Source of the DNA: Roseivirga ehrenbergii | GTDB lineage: Bacteria > Bacteroidota > Bacteroidia > Cytophagales > Cyclobacteriaceae | Length of the DNA stretch: 64,000 nucleotides | Direction: 5' to 3' | Assembly: GCF_001593005.1 (NCBI RefSeq) | Contig: NZ_LQZQ01000045.1 | Coordinates: 744,001 to 808,000 of the forward strand | Shown: positions 1 through 8,428 of the stretch, piece by piece | Layout of the letters: each line of letters begins with the position of its first letter | Numbering within the stretch: position 1 is the first letter of the stretch | The notes under the pieces: model-generated | Told to the model about the DNA's origin: nothing | Databases searched by the model: none | Seen by the model: only the letters and a program-made list of their open reading frames with translations | Translations under genes and position numbers: made by a program

Positions 1-1410
1 ATCTGCAGGTTTGGATCCCACAAGTCCACCTTGTTTCCAAACACTGTTTAAAAAACTACTGATCATCGATTGAACATTAACCCAGGTATTCGCATCATTC
101 GGTTCAAAAACATAAGCTCTAATTGCCATTTTAATGGACTGTTCAAGCATAATCATCGTTCTACGTACATTAATATATCGCCAATCGCTGCTGTTACCCT
201 CAAGGGTTCTTGCCCCCCAAACCAAAACACCTCGGCCAATAAATAAACGCAATGCATTTACCGCTTTACCATCTGACGGAACATTCAAATCCTCTTGCAT
301 TCTATTATTTATATCCAGTGTGGGCTTAATTGCAGCACTTATCGACACATTTGCTGGGGGCACCCATACCCCTCTATTATTATCAACTACAGTGTATATG
401 CCCGCCATGGCACCACTGGGCGGAAGTACATTCACTTCCGACAACAAGCTATTAAACAGTTCTTTATAGACTTTACTCACAATCATCAAAGCCTGATTCA
501 TATCTCCAACATTTGCATCTGTTGATGCATTTTTAATTAGTGCTATGGCCTCTTCTAATGCAGGATTGGCTCCTTCTAAATTTTGTAATAGCGCAAATAA
601 AGCATCCGTATTTCCACCATTAAAATTAGTGTAACCTAACTCGCTACCTTGAGTAATGGTGGTTTTCAGAAACGGATAGTAAGCCACCCCATAACACAAT
701 CCCTTGCTACCAACGCCCTCTCTAAAACCCTCAATATCTTGGGTATAAAGCACAGGGTCAGGTGAGTGACCACCCAAAACATCTAAAATAGAAACTGCGG
801 TTTCCATTTCTTCACTCTGACCTAGCATGGCCTGCATTAAACTAGCATTGTCGTCCTTACTGAGCAAAGTCGCTTCGGGCACCACATACATAGTGGGTTC
901 TGTTTCTTTAGTAAGTGTTTGTAAGCCTGCCTTCAATTCCGAAAGCTTAATATTGGGGTTGACAATGTTTTCGTCATGCGCCATTGCAGCTTCAGAGGGA
1001 CTTCCATAACCGCCAACCGATACAATATAGGCCGTTCCCCCTCCATTCTGATAAAAGAGCCTTACACTGTTGTATAAATAGTAAATGGTATTCGGGTCAG
1101 GATCGAGCGTGTAGATTTTATTCTTTAAAGTGAGATAATCTCCGTTGGCTGGTGCTGCGCTCTGCTCAGTAATATAGTATTGCGGACTGTATGGTTGCGC
1201 TGGCCTGGCCGGCATAAAGTATTCCTCGAACTCTGAAAATGAATTCACTTTAACGGGTTTATTCAAATAATTCTTGCCATTATATTCTGCCTTAGGCGTA
1301 TAGCCAATAAAGGCAGGAACTGCGGTTGGAACTTGTACTATTGAGTTTGGAAAGGCATTTATTTCGTTAATATAAACGCCAGGGGTTTTTCCAGATAGTG
1401 GATCGGTCAT
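1..1410 (-). CDS. Contractile tail sheath protein (eCIS/phage-tail type), 3' end cut by the window edge
   Basis: I translated this frame by hand: 470 codons run open from an ATG at 1410 to the left edge. The N-terminus reads MTDPLSGKTPGVYINEI, then VPTAVPAFIGYTPKAEY, the classic start of phage-tail and eCIS sheath proteins. Near residues 416-470 come SSDWRYINVRRT and AYVFEPNDANTW, followed by WKQGGLVGSKPAD, which match the conserved C-terminal sheath domain. Only the last tens of residues should be missing. Such proteins assemble around an inner tube and contract to drive it through a target membrane. The closest resemblance I recall is to the Afp/PVC-type sheaths of Bacteroidota injection systems rather than T6SS TssB/TssC. 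It reads leftward, so the rest of the cluster (tube, baseplate, AAA ATPase, effectors) should lie outside. No Shine-Dalgarno is seen; the upstream sequence is A/T rich. Free-living prophage tail is the alternative. Confidence 0.92.
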   Translation of the reverse strand, partial: MTDPLSGKTPGVYINEINAFPNSIVQVPTAVPAFIGYTPKAEYNGKNYLNKPVKVNSFSEFEEYFMPARPAQPYSPQYYITEQSAAPANGDYLTLKNKIYTLDPDPNTIYYLYNSVRLFYQNGGGTAYIVSVGGYGSPSEAAMAHDENIVNPNIKLSELKAGLQTLTKETEPTMYVVPEATLLSKDDNASLMQAMLGQSEEMETAVSILDVLGGHSPDPVLYTQDIEGFREGVGSKGLCYGVAYYPFLKTTITQGSELGYTNFNGGNTDALFALLQNLEGANPALEEAIALIKNASTDANVGDMNQALMIVSKVYKELFNSLLSEVNVLPPSGAMAGIYTVVDNNRGVWVPPANVSISAAIKPTLDINNRMQEDLNVPSDGKAVNALRLFIGRGVLVWGARTLEGNSSDWRYINVRRTMIMLEQSIKMAIRAYVFEPNDANTWVNVQSMISSFLNSVWKQGGLVGSKPAD

Positions 1411-1586
1411 TTTTAAAAAAGTTAGACAGATGGATTGACCACAAACAATAAAGCTAAAACGGATCTGCCACCTGTAGGTGAAGTTGATGTAAGATAGCTT
1501 TTATTGGATAAAAATACTTACGGAAATAACTTTAACTGCAATAAATTAATAAGTGTACTCAAGATTTAGCCCAGTACTTATCTTGG

Positions 1587-1772
1587 TTACAATACATAAA
1601 TATCGGCTTTTAGTAAGCCCTTTGTCCTTATTTGCATGTATACATTTGACAAGGACGGTAAAAGGTCTCCATATACGTTAAAACAACCTCTCAAATCTTT
1701 GTGGTTAGAATAAAGTCTATTTAGTAAGTCATTCTGCAAGAATCCTTTCACGTTAAATATGTCATACCCCAC
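1587..1772 (-). other. Open frame of uncertain status in the gap upstream of the sheath gene
   Basis: The 454-bp gap 1411-1864 holds no convincing gene. One minus-strand frame is open from inside the DUF2130 gene down to a stop at 1587. It ends in protein-like sequence (FSNIEVGYDIFNVKGFLQ, then LLKADIYVL). It has no ATG, only a GTG at 1772, and upstream ATGs lie in another frame that stops quickly. It could be a small GTG-start gene or the 3' remnant of a decayed gene. I do not recognise the sequence. The promoter of the sheath gene should lie in 1411-1586, where I see only a weak -7-like box (TATCTTAC) on the minus strand. Confidence 0.25.
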
Positions 1773-1864
1773 TTCTATGTTGCTGAAAAAGATCCTTACG
1801 GGATAACTATTCTTGGCATTGTGTATAAACCTCCTCCCCTCATAGGTTAAAACAGACCTAGCCT

Positions 1865-3136
1865 TTATAGCTCCAGCTGTTCTTGGTCTTCCCCGTCTCC
1901 CGGTAGCTCTAGAGCTTTTACAGACTGAATGGCGTTGCCAGCAATGCCTTTGATTGAGCCGTACATGTCGATGGTATTGGTTACCACTTTGTCAATTTGT
2001 TTTTCGCGTTCTTTCCAGATGCGTTGCATGGCGCGTTTCTCACTGTCCAAACCATTTTTCATAGAAGTGAAACCTTCAACAATGGCTTCTACCTGCATAC
2101 GGAATGTATTACTGGTAAGGAAATCATAAAGCATATGCATTTTATCGCCTTTGTTTTCCTGTGAGCTTACCGCCATACTCAACTGCACAATGGATTCACG
2201 CAGCACTGCACAAAGGCCTTTAAATTCGTCATAATTACAAATCCATATGCCGTCTCTTAAGCCCATCCGGTCCATTCCTGCAGGCATTACCTCAGTCACT
2301 AAAACGCCCACATTGGCACCTCTTTCACGGATATCCGCTTTGAATTTTTCAATCCAGCTGGGCTGAAAATCTTTGGTACGTTTACTTTCGTAATATATGG
2401 TGCCGCAATTCTGGCGGGCGCGGGTATTCACTACTTGAATACAATCGCCTCCCCTTGCTCCTTTCTTAATTTCTTCAATGCTGTCTAAAGGAAATTGCCC
2501 CATCAACCATTCTTCAATGGCCAATTCTTGCACTTCGCCTTGCAACTGCATAGAGCCCTGCTCCTGCTTACGCTTCATTTCTTCGGTAAGCTTCTTTTGG
2601 TCTTCCAGCTGCTTCTGCATTTCTTTAAAACGCATTTCATTCTTCTCTTCCTCAACCTTCCTAATTTTCTCCCTTTCGGCAATTAATGTGGCATTCAGGT
2701 TTTTCTGAGCTTCAGCTTCTGCAATTTCCTTCAGCTCCGATTTCTCGCGTTTTAGCTTTTCTATTTCCGCTTTGGTGCGATTCAGCTCTTTAATTTGCTC
2801 TGATTTCTCGTTAAGTTCTTTTTGAAGTGTCTCAAATTGATCCAATTGCTCAGCCTGAAGTTGATGCTTCAACTTCTCTTCCATAGCCTTACGTTCTTCG
2901 CGCAGCTGCTTATCAAGTCGCTCTTTGAAAAGCTCATTGGCCTCCTTCTTCTTCTGTTCAAACTCCTCTTTCGCTTTGTTCAGTGTTTCAACCTCAGATT
3001 GGTACCGCTGCTTTTCTCGGGCCAACTGCGCCTGATACTTTTGTTTGATCTCATCTTCTAACTGATGAGCGAGGATATCTTGCACATCGATGCTAGTTCC
3101 ACAATTAGGACATTTGATCTGATTATTGTTCTGCAT
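1865..3136 (-). CDS. DUF2130 family protein (coiled coil plus nuclease-like core)
   Basis: The 423-aa protein starts with a half zinc ribbon (CPNCG, near residue 9) and continues with a long charged coiled coil (about residues 30-200, rich in E, K, Q). The C-terminal half has the conserved DUF2130 core, including GARGGDCIQVV, IYYESKRTKDF and GVLVTEVMPAG. The spacing of the Asp in GGDC and the E-x-K in YESK resembles a PD-(D/E)XK nuclease site. That is my inference; the family's activity is not established as far as I know. It is a soluble cytoplasmic protein with no signal peptide. It follows the rhlE-type helicase gene on the same strand after a 47-bp gap and could be co-transcribed with it. 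Family membership is confident, function is not. Confidence 0.85.
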   Translation of the reverse strand: MQNNNQIKCPNCGTSIDVQDILAHQLEDEIKQKYQAQLAREKQRYQSEVETLNKAKEEFEQKKKEANELFKERLDKQLREERKAMEEKLKHQLQAEQLDQFETLQKELNEKSEQIKELNRTKAEIEKLKREKSELKEIAEAEAQKNLNATLIAEREKIRKVEEEKNEMRFKEMQKQLEDQKKLTEEMKRKQEQGSMQLQGEVQELAIEEWLMGQFPLDSIEEIKKGARGGDCIQVVNTRARQNCGTIYYESKRTKDFQPSWIEKFKADIRERGANVGVLVTEVMPAGMDRMGLRDGIWICNYDEFKGLCAVLRESIVQLSMAVSSQENKGDKMHMLYDFLTSNTFRMQVEAIVEGFTSMKNGLDSEKRAMQRIWKEREKQIDKVVTNTIDMYGSIKGIAGNAIQSVKALELPGDGEDQEQLEL

Positions 3137-3183
3137 GAGCTTAAGCGTTCTTCAATTCCTTGTACTAATTCAATTAATGGCTT

Positions 3184-4437
3184 TTAGCGTTTCTTTTTTC
3201 TCCGTTTCGATCTCTTTGCTTCAAATTCAGCCTTTTCCTTATCGGCACCCTTAATCAACTGCTGCCAGTTATTGGCCTTTGCATCCGATATATCCAAGGT
3301 GTATTGGTAATCGTCATTGGTCACTTCCATGCGCTGAATAGGCTTGCCCAAGTTTTCTTCGATTTCGGCCAAAACAGTTTTTTCTTCTTCGGCACAAAAA
3401 GAAAGCGCCTGTCCTTTTTGAGAGCCTCGCCCCGTTCTTCCCACACGGTGCACATAGTTTTCTGCACTTTCAGGCATGTCGTAATTGATTACATACTCCA
3501 CATTCGGGATATCAATTCCCCTGGCACTTACATCCGTGGCAATCAGTACTTTTAGGTCGCCAGACCTAAAGCCTTGCATGACCGTTTTTCTTTCCTTTTG
3601 TTCTCTATCACTGTGAATGGTATCGGAGACGATGTCCACACGTTCCATGGCTTTCTTCACCCTTTCTGCCCTTACTTTGGTACGCACAAAGACGAGAATC
3701 TTTTGATCTTCGTGCTGTTTGATAAAACGCTCTAAAAAGAAACGTTTATCGTCCATTTCAATAAAAGCAATAGAGTGCTCGATATTCTTAGCAACGGGGT
3801 CTTTCGGGGAAATCTGAATGCGAATGGCACGAGTAACGAGCGAATAGGCCAAGTCCTTAATTTCTTCATTAATGGTGGCCGAGAAGAAAAGCGTTTGACG
3901 CTTCTTCGGCAAGTGCTTCATCAAATCACGAATGTCTTTGATAAAACCCAAATCGAGCATATGATCGGCTTCATCCAACACTAAGATTTCAACACGCTTT
4001 AAATTTAAAGCCCCCTGACTTACCAAATCAAACATTCTACCTGGAGTAGCAATCAATATATCGACTCCTTTTTCCAATTGCTTGATCTGAGGCTCTTGGT
4101 CTACCCCACCGTGAATACAATAAGTCACCACTCGGGTATGCTTGCCTAAAGTTTTGAAAGTCTGCTCAATTTGTAGAGCCAGCTCATGAGTAGGCGCCAT
4201 TACCAAGCATTTTACGCCATCGGGCCGGCTTCCCAGTTTTCTTTCCTGAAGAATATGTAGAATTGGAATAGCAAAAGCCGCGGTTTTACCCGTACCCGTT
4301 TGGGCAATGGCCAATACATCTTCTCCTTTTAATATTGGGGGAATAGATTTGTACTGAATATCGGTTGGTTTTTTATAGCCCAGCTTTTCAATACTGGTTT
4401 TAATGCCTTCGGCAATGCGGTATTCTTCGAATTTCAT
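3184..4437 (-). CDS. DEAD-box RNA helicase, RhlE type
   Basis: ATP-dependent RNA helicase that would unwind short RNA duplexes in ribosome assembly or mRNA turnover. Motifs run in order: Q motif (YKKPTDIQ), Walker A AQTGTGKT, TPGR, DEAD box in LVLDEADHMLDLGF, SAT, and the C-terminal lobe motifs ARGID and HRVGRTGRG. A short lysine/arginine tail (KRSKRRKKKR) follows, typical for RNA binding. I chose the ATG at 4437 (MKFEEYRI), because family members begin a few residues before the Q motif; an in-frame ATG at 4491 would add 18 residues rich in Ser/Thr/Pro that look unlike a helicase N-terminus. A csp gene and a second helicase lie upstream on the same strand. Paralogue assignment within the family is approximate. 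Confidence 0.9.
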   Translation of the reverse strand: MKFEEYRIAEGIKTSIEKLGYKKPTDIQYKSIPPILKGEDVLAIAQTGTGKTAAFAIPILHILQERKLGSRPDGVKCLVMAPTHELALQIEQTFKTLGKHTRVVTYCIHGGVDQEPQIKQLEKGVDILIATPGRMFDLVSQGALNLKRVEILVLDEADHMLDLGFIKDIRDLMKHLPKKRQTLFFSATINEEIKDLAYSLVTRAIRIQISPKDPVAKNIEHSIAFIEMDDKRFFLERFIKQHEDQKILVFVRTKVRAERVKKAMERVDIVSDTIHSDREQKERKTVMQGFRSGDLKVLIATDVSARGIDIPNVEYVINYDMPESAENYVHRVGRTGRGSQKGQALSFCAEEEKTVLAEIEENLGKPIQRMEVTNDDYQYTLDISDAKANNWQQLIKGADKEKAEFEAKRSKRRKKKR

Positions 4438-4761
4438 AAGTATTGTAGTTGTAGATGGGCTAAGCCCACTTGGAATAAAGCCTTTAGGCAAGGTACTTTT
4501 TAGCCGATGGCAATTTACGTAAAATATACTCCAACTTTATCAGATGAAGCAGTGGGTTTCAGTTGAGGTTGGGAACCTCTTGAGATTAGAATTTGGGATA
4601 GGGTGTTACTTTAAAGCATGACGTGATTAGCCACAAAAGGGCATAAAAAAACAAATCACATACTAGAGATTGAATTACCCTCGGGTTTTTCAGTGGTTTG
4701 GCTTAACACCAAAACCGTTCTAAGTATATAATTTGTCTTTCCTAATTAGGTATAAAAGAGA

Positions 4762-4953
4762 TTAATCGATTACAGTTACGTTAACTGCGTTCAATCCTTT
4801 TTTGCCTCTTTCTACTTCATATTCAACTTTATCGTTTTCACGAATTTCGTCAACTAGACCTGAAACGTGTACGAAAATATCGCTGCTTGAGTCTGATGGA
4901 GTAATGAATCCAAAACCTTTGGTTTCATTGAAGAATTTTACTGTTCCTTGCAT
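4762..4953 (-). CDS. Cold-shock domain protein, CspA family
   Basis: A 63-aa single cold-shock domain. It has both RNA-binding motifs: RNP1 as KGFGFIT (near residues 12-18) and RNP2 as DIFVHVSGL (near residues 25-33). It starts MQGTVKFFNE. These small beta-barrel proteins bind single-stranded RNA and DNA and melt mRNA secondary structure, in the cold or as general RNA chaperones. The gene lies between two DEAD-box helicase genes on the same strand. It is preceded by a long untranslated leader (separate entry), which fits post-transcriptional temperature control. No strong hairpin terminator is obvious in the 270 bp downstream (4492-4761). Confidence 0.95.
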   Translation of the reverse strand: MQGTVKFFNETKGFGFITPSDSSSDIFVHVSGLVDEIRENDKVEYEVERGKKGLNAVNVTVID

Positions 4954-5172
4954 TATTAATTAATCATTGTTATTAAAGCGGCTCTGAGTTAGCGTAAACT
5001 AAAGTGGCACTCAAATCCATGTTTTTATAGGGCCAAATCCTATTTTTTATCTTGTAACGGCCGTAAGCCGAAAAGGTCTTATTTGTGAAGTAAAAAAACC
5101 GAATTAAATTAATCTAGATGAGAACAAAGAGATAATCGAGGTGGGTTATTAACTTTTACAATGGCAAAGATA
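4954..5172 (-). promoter_or_regulatory. Promoter box and ~200-nt leader of the cold-shock gene
   Basis: On the minus strand a perfect Bacteroidota -7 box, TATCTTTG, lies at 5172-5165. No convincing TTTG -33 box sits upstream. Transcription from it would start near 5157 and give an untranslated leader of about 200 nt before the csp ATG at 4953. Long structured leaders are characteristic of cold-shock mRNAs. The leader contains a short GC-rich stem candidate around 5055-5075. Promoter and leader are inferred from sequence only. Confidence 0.45.
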
Positions 5173-5330
5173 CGGAATTAGTTGGTCTTTCATGTCTTTT
5201 TAATTAATTGGCAAAGAAATAGCCAATTAATTATGTTTGGCTTGTTTAAACGGTGAATTCCATTTCAGAATACTCTGATTTTCAAGCTTATCCCCCAATC
5301 TAAGTCGCATAACAAATTACAAAGCATAAA

Positions 5331-5357
5331 AAAACCCGCCACAAAATGGCAGGTTTT
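5331..5357 (-). terminator. Intrinsic terminator of the deaD-type gene
   Basis: On the minus strand an 11-bp stem (AAAACCTGCCA pairing with TGGCGGGTTTT, one mismatch) is followed by a run of T. It lies about 20 bp past the helicase stop codon. Confidence 0.75.
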
Positions 5358-5376
5358 CGATATCTCATAGAAGATC

Positions 5377-7122
5377 TTATAACCTTCTTCTTCTTTTTGG
5401 TCTTCCTTTATCTCGGTCAGGACGCTTGTCACGATCTGAGCGTTTACCTCGGCCTCCGCCACCATAACTGCTACCACCACCGTAACTACCTCCTTTGTTG
5501 AAGGAATCGCTACGCCTTTTACGAGGTCTTCCGTCTTCGTCTCTATTTACACGAATACTTCTGCCTTGAATTTCAGTGCCTTCAAAACTTTCACCAAAAC
5601 CTTTATCTTTAGTACTGTCTACATCAAAGTAAGAACAGTTTTTCTGAAGCGACAGATCGCCAAAGAATTTTCTGTCTACTCCAGACACGTCTGACAAGAA
5701 GTGAATAATATCGGCATTGGTCATGCCATCAATTTCTCCTACATTGATAAAGTAACGGTTAAAGCCGCTCTTATCGCGATTGGCAGGCGATCCACCGTGT
5801 GTTTCGTTCAAATTTACATCCTCGTCTGGTGTCATAATATGATCCAGTTGAGTTGTAATTAAACGTTTAAGTAAATCTTCTTTACTTAAATCGCTAAAGC
5901 GCTCACTTACGGTTTTTAGAATACTGTCTGCTTGGTCGTCTACTTTAGTATTGATGATTAAATTGGCCCAGCTGTTAATTCTGCTCGACTTCATTTCTTC
6001 TAAAGTAGGTACTTCAATACGTTCAAATTTTACTTTGATACGTCTTTCAAGCTCAGTGATTTTACGGCTTTCTCTTGGGTTAATAAACACCAATGAAGTT
6101 CCTTTATTACCCGCTCTACCTGTTCTACCACTTCTGTGCGTATAGCTTTCCAGTTGGTCCGGAATAGAATGATGTAATACGTGTGTTAAATCGTTTACGT
6201 CAATACCTCTTGCTGCTACATCAGTGGCAATTAACAATTGCATTGAACGCGTTTTGAAACGTTTCATCACGGCATCTCTTTGTGCTTGAGAAAGATCACC
6301 GTGAAGTGCCTCTACCCCATAGCCCATTTGGCCCAATTCGTCTGCAATCTCTTGTGTTTCGCGCTTAGTACGACAAAACATAATACCGCGCATGTCGGGC
6401 TGAATGTCTAAGAAACGCTTAAGCGAAGGTATTTTGTTAGAAGCTTTAGTAATTACATACTTGTGCGTAATGTCTACATTACTCTTCTGCTCAGTGTTTA
6501 CCGCAACCTCTAATGGGTTGTCCATGTACTTGCTTACAATTCTTCGGATCTCTTTCGGCATGGTAGCCGAGAAAAGCCATGTCACTCTATTTTCTAGCGT
6601 ATAAGATAGAATTTCATCTATGTCTTCTTTAAAGCCCATATTGAGCATTTCATCTGCTTCATCGAGCACGACATATTTTACATTTTCTAAATTCACCGCT
6701 TTCCTTTTGATCAAATCGATCAAACGGCCCGGTGTTGCTACAATAATCTGCGTTGGTCTCTTTAGCGCCTTAATTTGACCCATGATGGCCGCACCACCAT
6801 AAACCACTTCAATATTAAGGGCTCTATTATTTTTCGCAAAACTTACCAGTTGTTGCGCTGTTTGTTGCCCTAGTTCACGTGTTGGAGCCATTACAATGGC
6901 TTGAGTTGTAGGATCATCCAAATCGATTAAATCAATCAATGGGAGTCCGAATGCAGCTGTCTTACCTGTACCCGTCTGAGCCAATCCAATAAAATCTGTT
7001 GGGTCGTTTTGCAACAACATTGGAATGGCCTTTTCTTGTACAGGGGTTGGAGTATCGAACCCCAGTTGATCAAGAACTTCAATAATGGATTGAGAAAGTC
7101 CTAGTTTGCTAAAATTATTCAA
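5377..7122 (-). CDS. deaD: DEAD-box RNA helicase, DeaD/CsdA type with DbpA-like RNA-binding domain
   Basis: A 581-aa RNA helicase. The helicase core carries the Q motif (TPTPVQ), AQTGTGKT, PTRELGQQ, TPGRLIDL, DEAD in VLDEADEML, SATMP and HRSGRTGRAG. About residues 445-520 form a DbpA-type RNA-binding domain (FINVGEIDGMTNADIIHFL). The tail (about 520-581) is Gly/Arg/Ser rich with GGSYGGGSSYGG and ends in a basic stretch, consistent with disordered RNA contacts. This architecture matches DeaD/CsdA helicases of ribosome biogenesis and cold adaptation. It is monocistronic by appearance: a -7 box sits just upstream and a terminator just downstream. It lies two genes from the RhlE-type helicase, with csp between them. 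Confidence 0.92.
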   Translation of the reverse strand: MNNFSKLGLSQSIIEVLDQLGFDTPTPVQEKAIPMLLQNDPTDFIGLAQTGTGKTAAFGLPLIDLIDLDDPTTQAIVMAPTRELGQQTAQQLVSFAKNNRALNIEVVYGGAAIMGQIKALKRPTQIIVATPGRLIDLIKRKAVNLENVKYVVLDEADEMLNMGFKEDIDEILSYTLENRVTWLFSATMPKEIRRIVSKYMDNPLEVAVNTEQKSNVDITHKYVITKASNKIPSLKRFLDIQPDMRGIMFCRTKRETQEIADELGQMGYGVEALHGDLSQAQRDAVMKRFKTRSMQLLIATDVAARGIDVNDLTHVLHHSIPDQLESYTHRSGRTGRAGNKGTSLVFINPRESRKITELERRIKVKFERIEVPTLEEMKSSRINSWANLIINTKVDDQADSILKTVSERFSDLSKEDLLKRLITTQLDHIMTPDEDVNLNETHGGSPANRDKSGFNRYFINVGEIDGMTNADIIHFLSDVSGVDRKFFGDLSLQKNCSYFDVDSTKDKGFGESFEGTEIQGRSIRVNRDEDGRPRKRRSDSFNKGGSYGGGSSYGGGGRGKRSDRDKRPDRDKGRPKRRRRL

Positions 7123-7144
7123 TAATTCTTTGTTAAATGAGCCG

Positions 7145-7152
7145 CAAAGGTA
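7145..7152 (-). promoter_or_regulatory. Putative -7 promoter box of the deaD-type gene
   Basis: The minus strand reads TACCTTTG, a full match to TAnnTTTG, 23 bp before the helicase ATG. No good TTTG is found at the -33 distance, so the call rests on the -7 box alone. Confidence 0.4.
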
Positions 7153-7318
7153 GCTAGATCATTTTGGATTAGCGGTGTAATTGACGGGTTATTTGGTAGT
7201 TGACTACTGAGAATCTAACAAAGCCCCTTTTTTTGAGTTTAATGCGACTAATTTTACTGAAAGCCTTGAATTACAAACGACTAGCTACTGGTAAAATGAA
7301 CTCAATCTTAAGCTTTTA

Positions 7319-7354
7319 CAAAAAAGAGCCGGCTTCCAAAAGGAAAACCGGCTC
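7319..7354 (-). terminator. Intrinsic terminator after the lipoprotein gene
   Basis: On the minus strand GAGCCGG and CCGGCTC form a GC-rich stem, extended by GGAA/TTCC-type pairing, followed by a run of T. It starts 22 bp after the stop codon at 7377. Confidence 0.8.
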
Positions 7355-7376
7355 CGGTCAATCTCAAAACAACAAT

Positions 7377-7787
7377 TTATCTTCGATAGGCTACAGTATT
7401 ACAAAAATCGATGTAGCTGTTACTTCTTAAGTCTTCTACAGAATAGGTAAGCACGATGTCGCTATATTCTATATGGCCAACGCCTTTAATCAGATAGCCG
7501 TTTACTGTTTGACGAGGGATTCTTAATTCGTCACCATAAACATTGGCATATATTTCTATATCTGCTCCGTAAAAATTCCTTAGGTAGATCACGTTACTAT
7601 ACGGATCGCCACTTTTTACTATACGCATATCGTATAGTGTTAATTCATCGTAAGTCTCGCTATATTCTTCTACCTCATACCGACCAGTAAAAAGGTTTCT
7701 TGAATCTATAGGAGCTTCTTCTACATAAACAATATCACAACTGGATATTAGAAAGAGTAGGCTTAGACCGAGTAATGCTTTTTTCAT
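7377..7787 (-). CDS. Small predicted lipoprotein of unknown function
   Basis: A 136-aa protein with a lipoprotein signal: MKKALLGLSLLFLISSC, with the lipobox Cys at residue 17. The mature part is acidic and rich in Tyr and beta-strand-forming residues, with no family motif I recognise. The Asp right after the lipobox Cys (CDIV) is not read here as a retention signal, because Bacteroidota sorting rules differ from those of E. coli. The gene stands alone between a terminator and the repeat-bearing gap to its right. Confidence 0.7.
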   Translation of the reverse strand: MKKALLGLSLLFLISSCDIVYVEEAPIDSRNLFTGRYEVEEYSETYDELTLYDMRIVKSGDPYSNVIYLRNFYGADIEIYANVYGDELRIPRQTVNGYLIKGVGHIEYSDIVLTYSVEDLRSNSYIDFCNTVAYRR

Positions 7788-7917
7788 TTTGAGTTTTATT
7801 TGGTTGTACTAGGTACTTTTCCAAAAGCGTGCCAAAATGAAAATTTGCTTCTAACCGAGATGGACGCGGAGAGTCACAAAGGTATGAGTTTGCGAACATT
7901 TGCTCGCCCCTATTTTA

Positions 7918-7955
7918 GAAGAGATTGCTTCGTGACTCGTAATGGTGGTGACCGA
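7918..7955 (-). repeat. Partial inverted copy of the intergenic repeat family
   Basis: Read on the minus strand this segment contains GTCACCACCATTACGAGTC followed by ACGAAGCAATCTCT. That resembles the start (GTCATGGCGAACC) and the GAAGCCATCTCAC segment of the two direct repeats nearby, in the opposite orientation. It also resembles the CGTCATTGCGA...GAAGCAATCTC element found between genes in many Bacteroidota, from memory. Confidence 0.45.
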
Positions 7956-8002
7956 TGGAGCTACTCAAAAAACAAACATTTGTACTCCCAATATCTACTA
8001 CA

Positions 8003-8187
8003 TCGTCATGATGAACCTATCCATGCAAATTAAAAGGAAAGAACCAATGTGAAGCCATCTCACAGATTGTTTAACCGCAAAGAGCGCTGAGTTAGGCTAA
8101 GTAGGTAATGAGTTAAAGGCTTAAATAATACGGACAGAGTCCTCAAGCCCATAATGAGTCACAGGTTCGGAGAACCTGCGACAGTGA
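8003..8187 (+). repeat. Intergenic direct repeat, copy 1 (~184 bp)
   Basis: This segment and 8245-8428 align along their whole length with scattered mismatches, offset by 242 bp. Shared landmarks are CGTCATG near the start, GAACCTATCCAT, GTGAAGCCATCTCACAGATT, GTTTAACCGCAAAG, CCTCAAGCCCATAATGAGTC and GGTTCGGAGAACCTGCGACA at the end. The last element contains a small palindrome (GGTTCGGAGAACC). No open frame of note crosses it. It is the main content of the 7788-8686 gap. Confidence 0.8.
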
Positions 8188-8244
8188 CGTGGATCGATGC
8201 TTCAATACAACACCCAAACCTTTACAACACCAAAGCCAAATATT

Positions 8245-8428
8245 TCGTCATGGCGAACCTATCCATCTCAATTGTAAGGATAGCGCCAACGTGAAGCCAT
8301 CTCACAGATTGTTTAACCGCAAAGGGCACAGAGTTACGCTAAGTAGGTATGGAGTGAAAGGCTTAAATGATGCGGACTGAGTCCTCAAGCCCATAATGAG
8401 TCACAGGTTCGGAGAACCTGCGACAGTG
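8245..8428 (+). repeat. Intergenic direct repeat, copy 2 (~184 bp)
   Basis: Second copy of the repeat at 8003-8187, with the same order of landmarks and the same terminal GGTTCGGAGAACCTGCGACA. The copies differ by point changes and a few short substitutions, so the duplication is not recent, or each copy came separately from elsewhere in the genome. Open frames crossing it are not credible genes. Confidence 0.8.

Noticed and set aside
134-1009. Plus-strand open frames over the first kilobase
   Set aside because: The minus strand here is continuously open and matches the tail sheath family over 470 residues.
5265-5480. Minus-strand 71-codon frame beginning inside the deaD tail
   Set aside because: It is an out-of-frame reading of the Gly/Arg-rich helicase tail and runs through the terminator hairpin.
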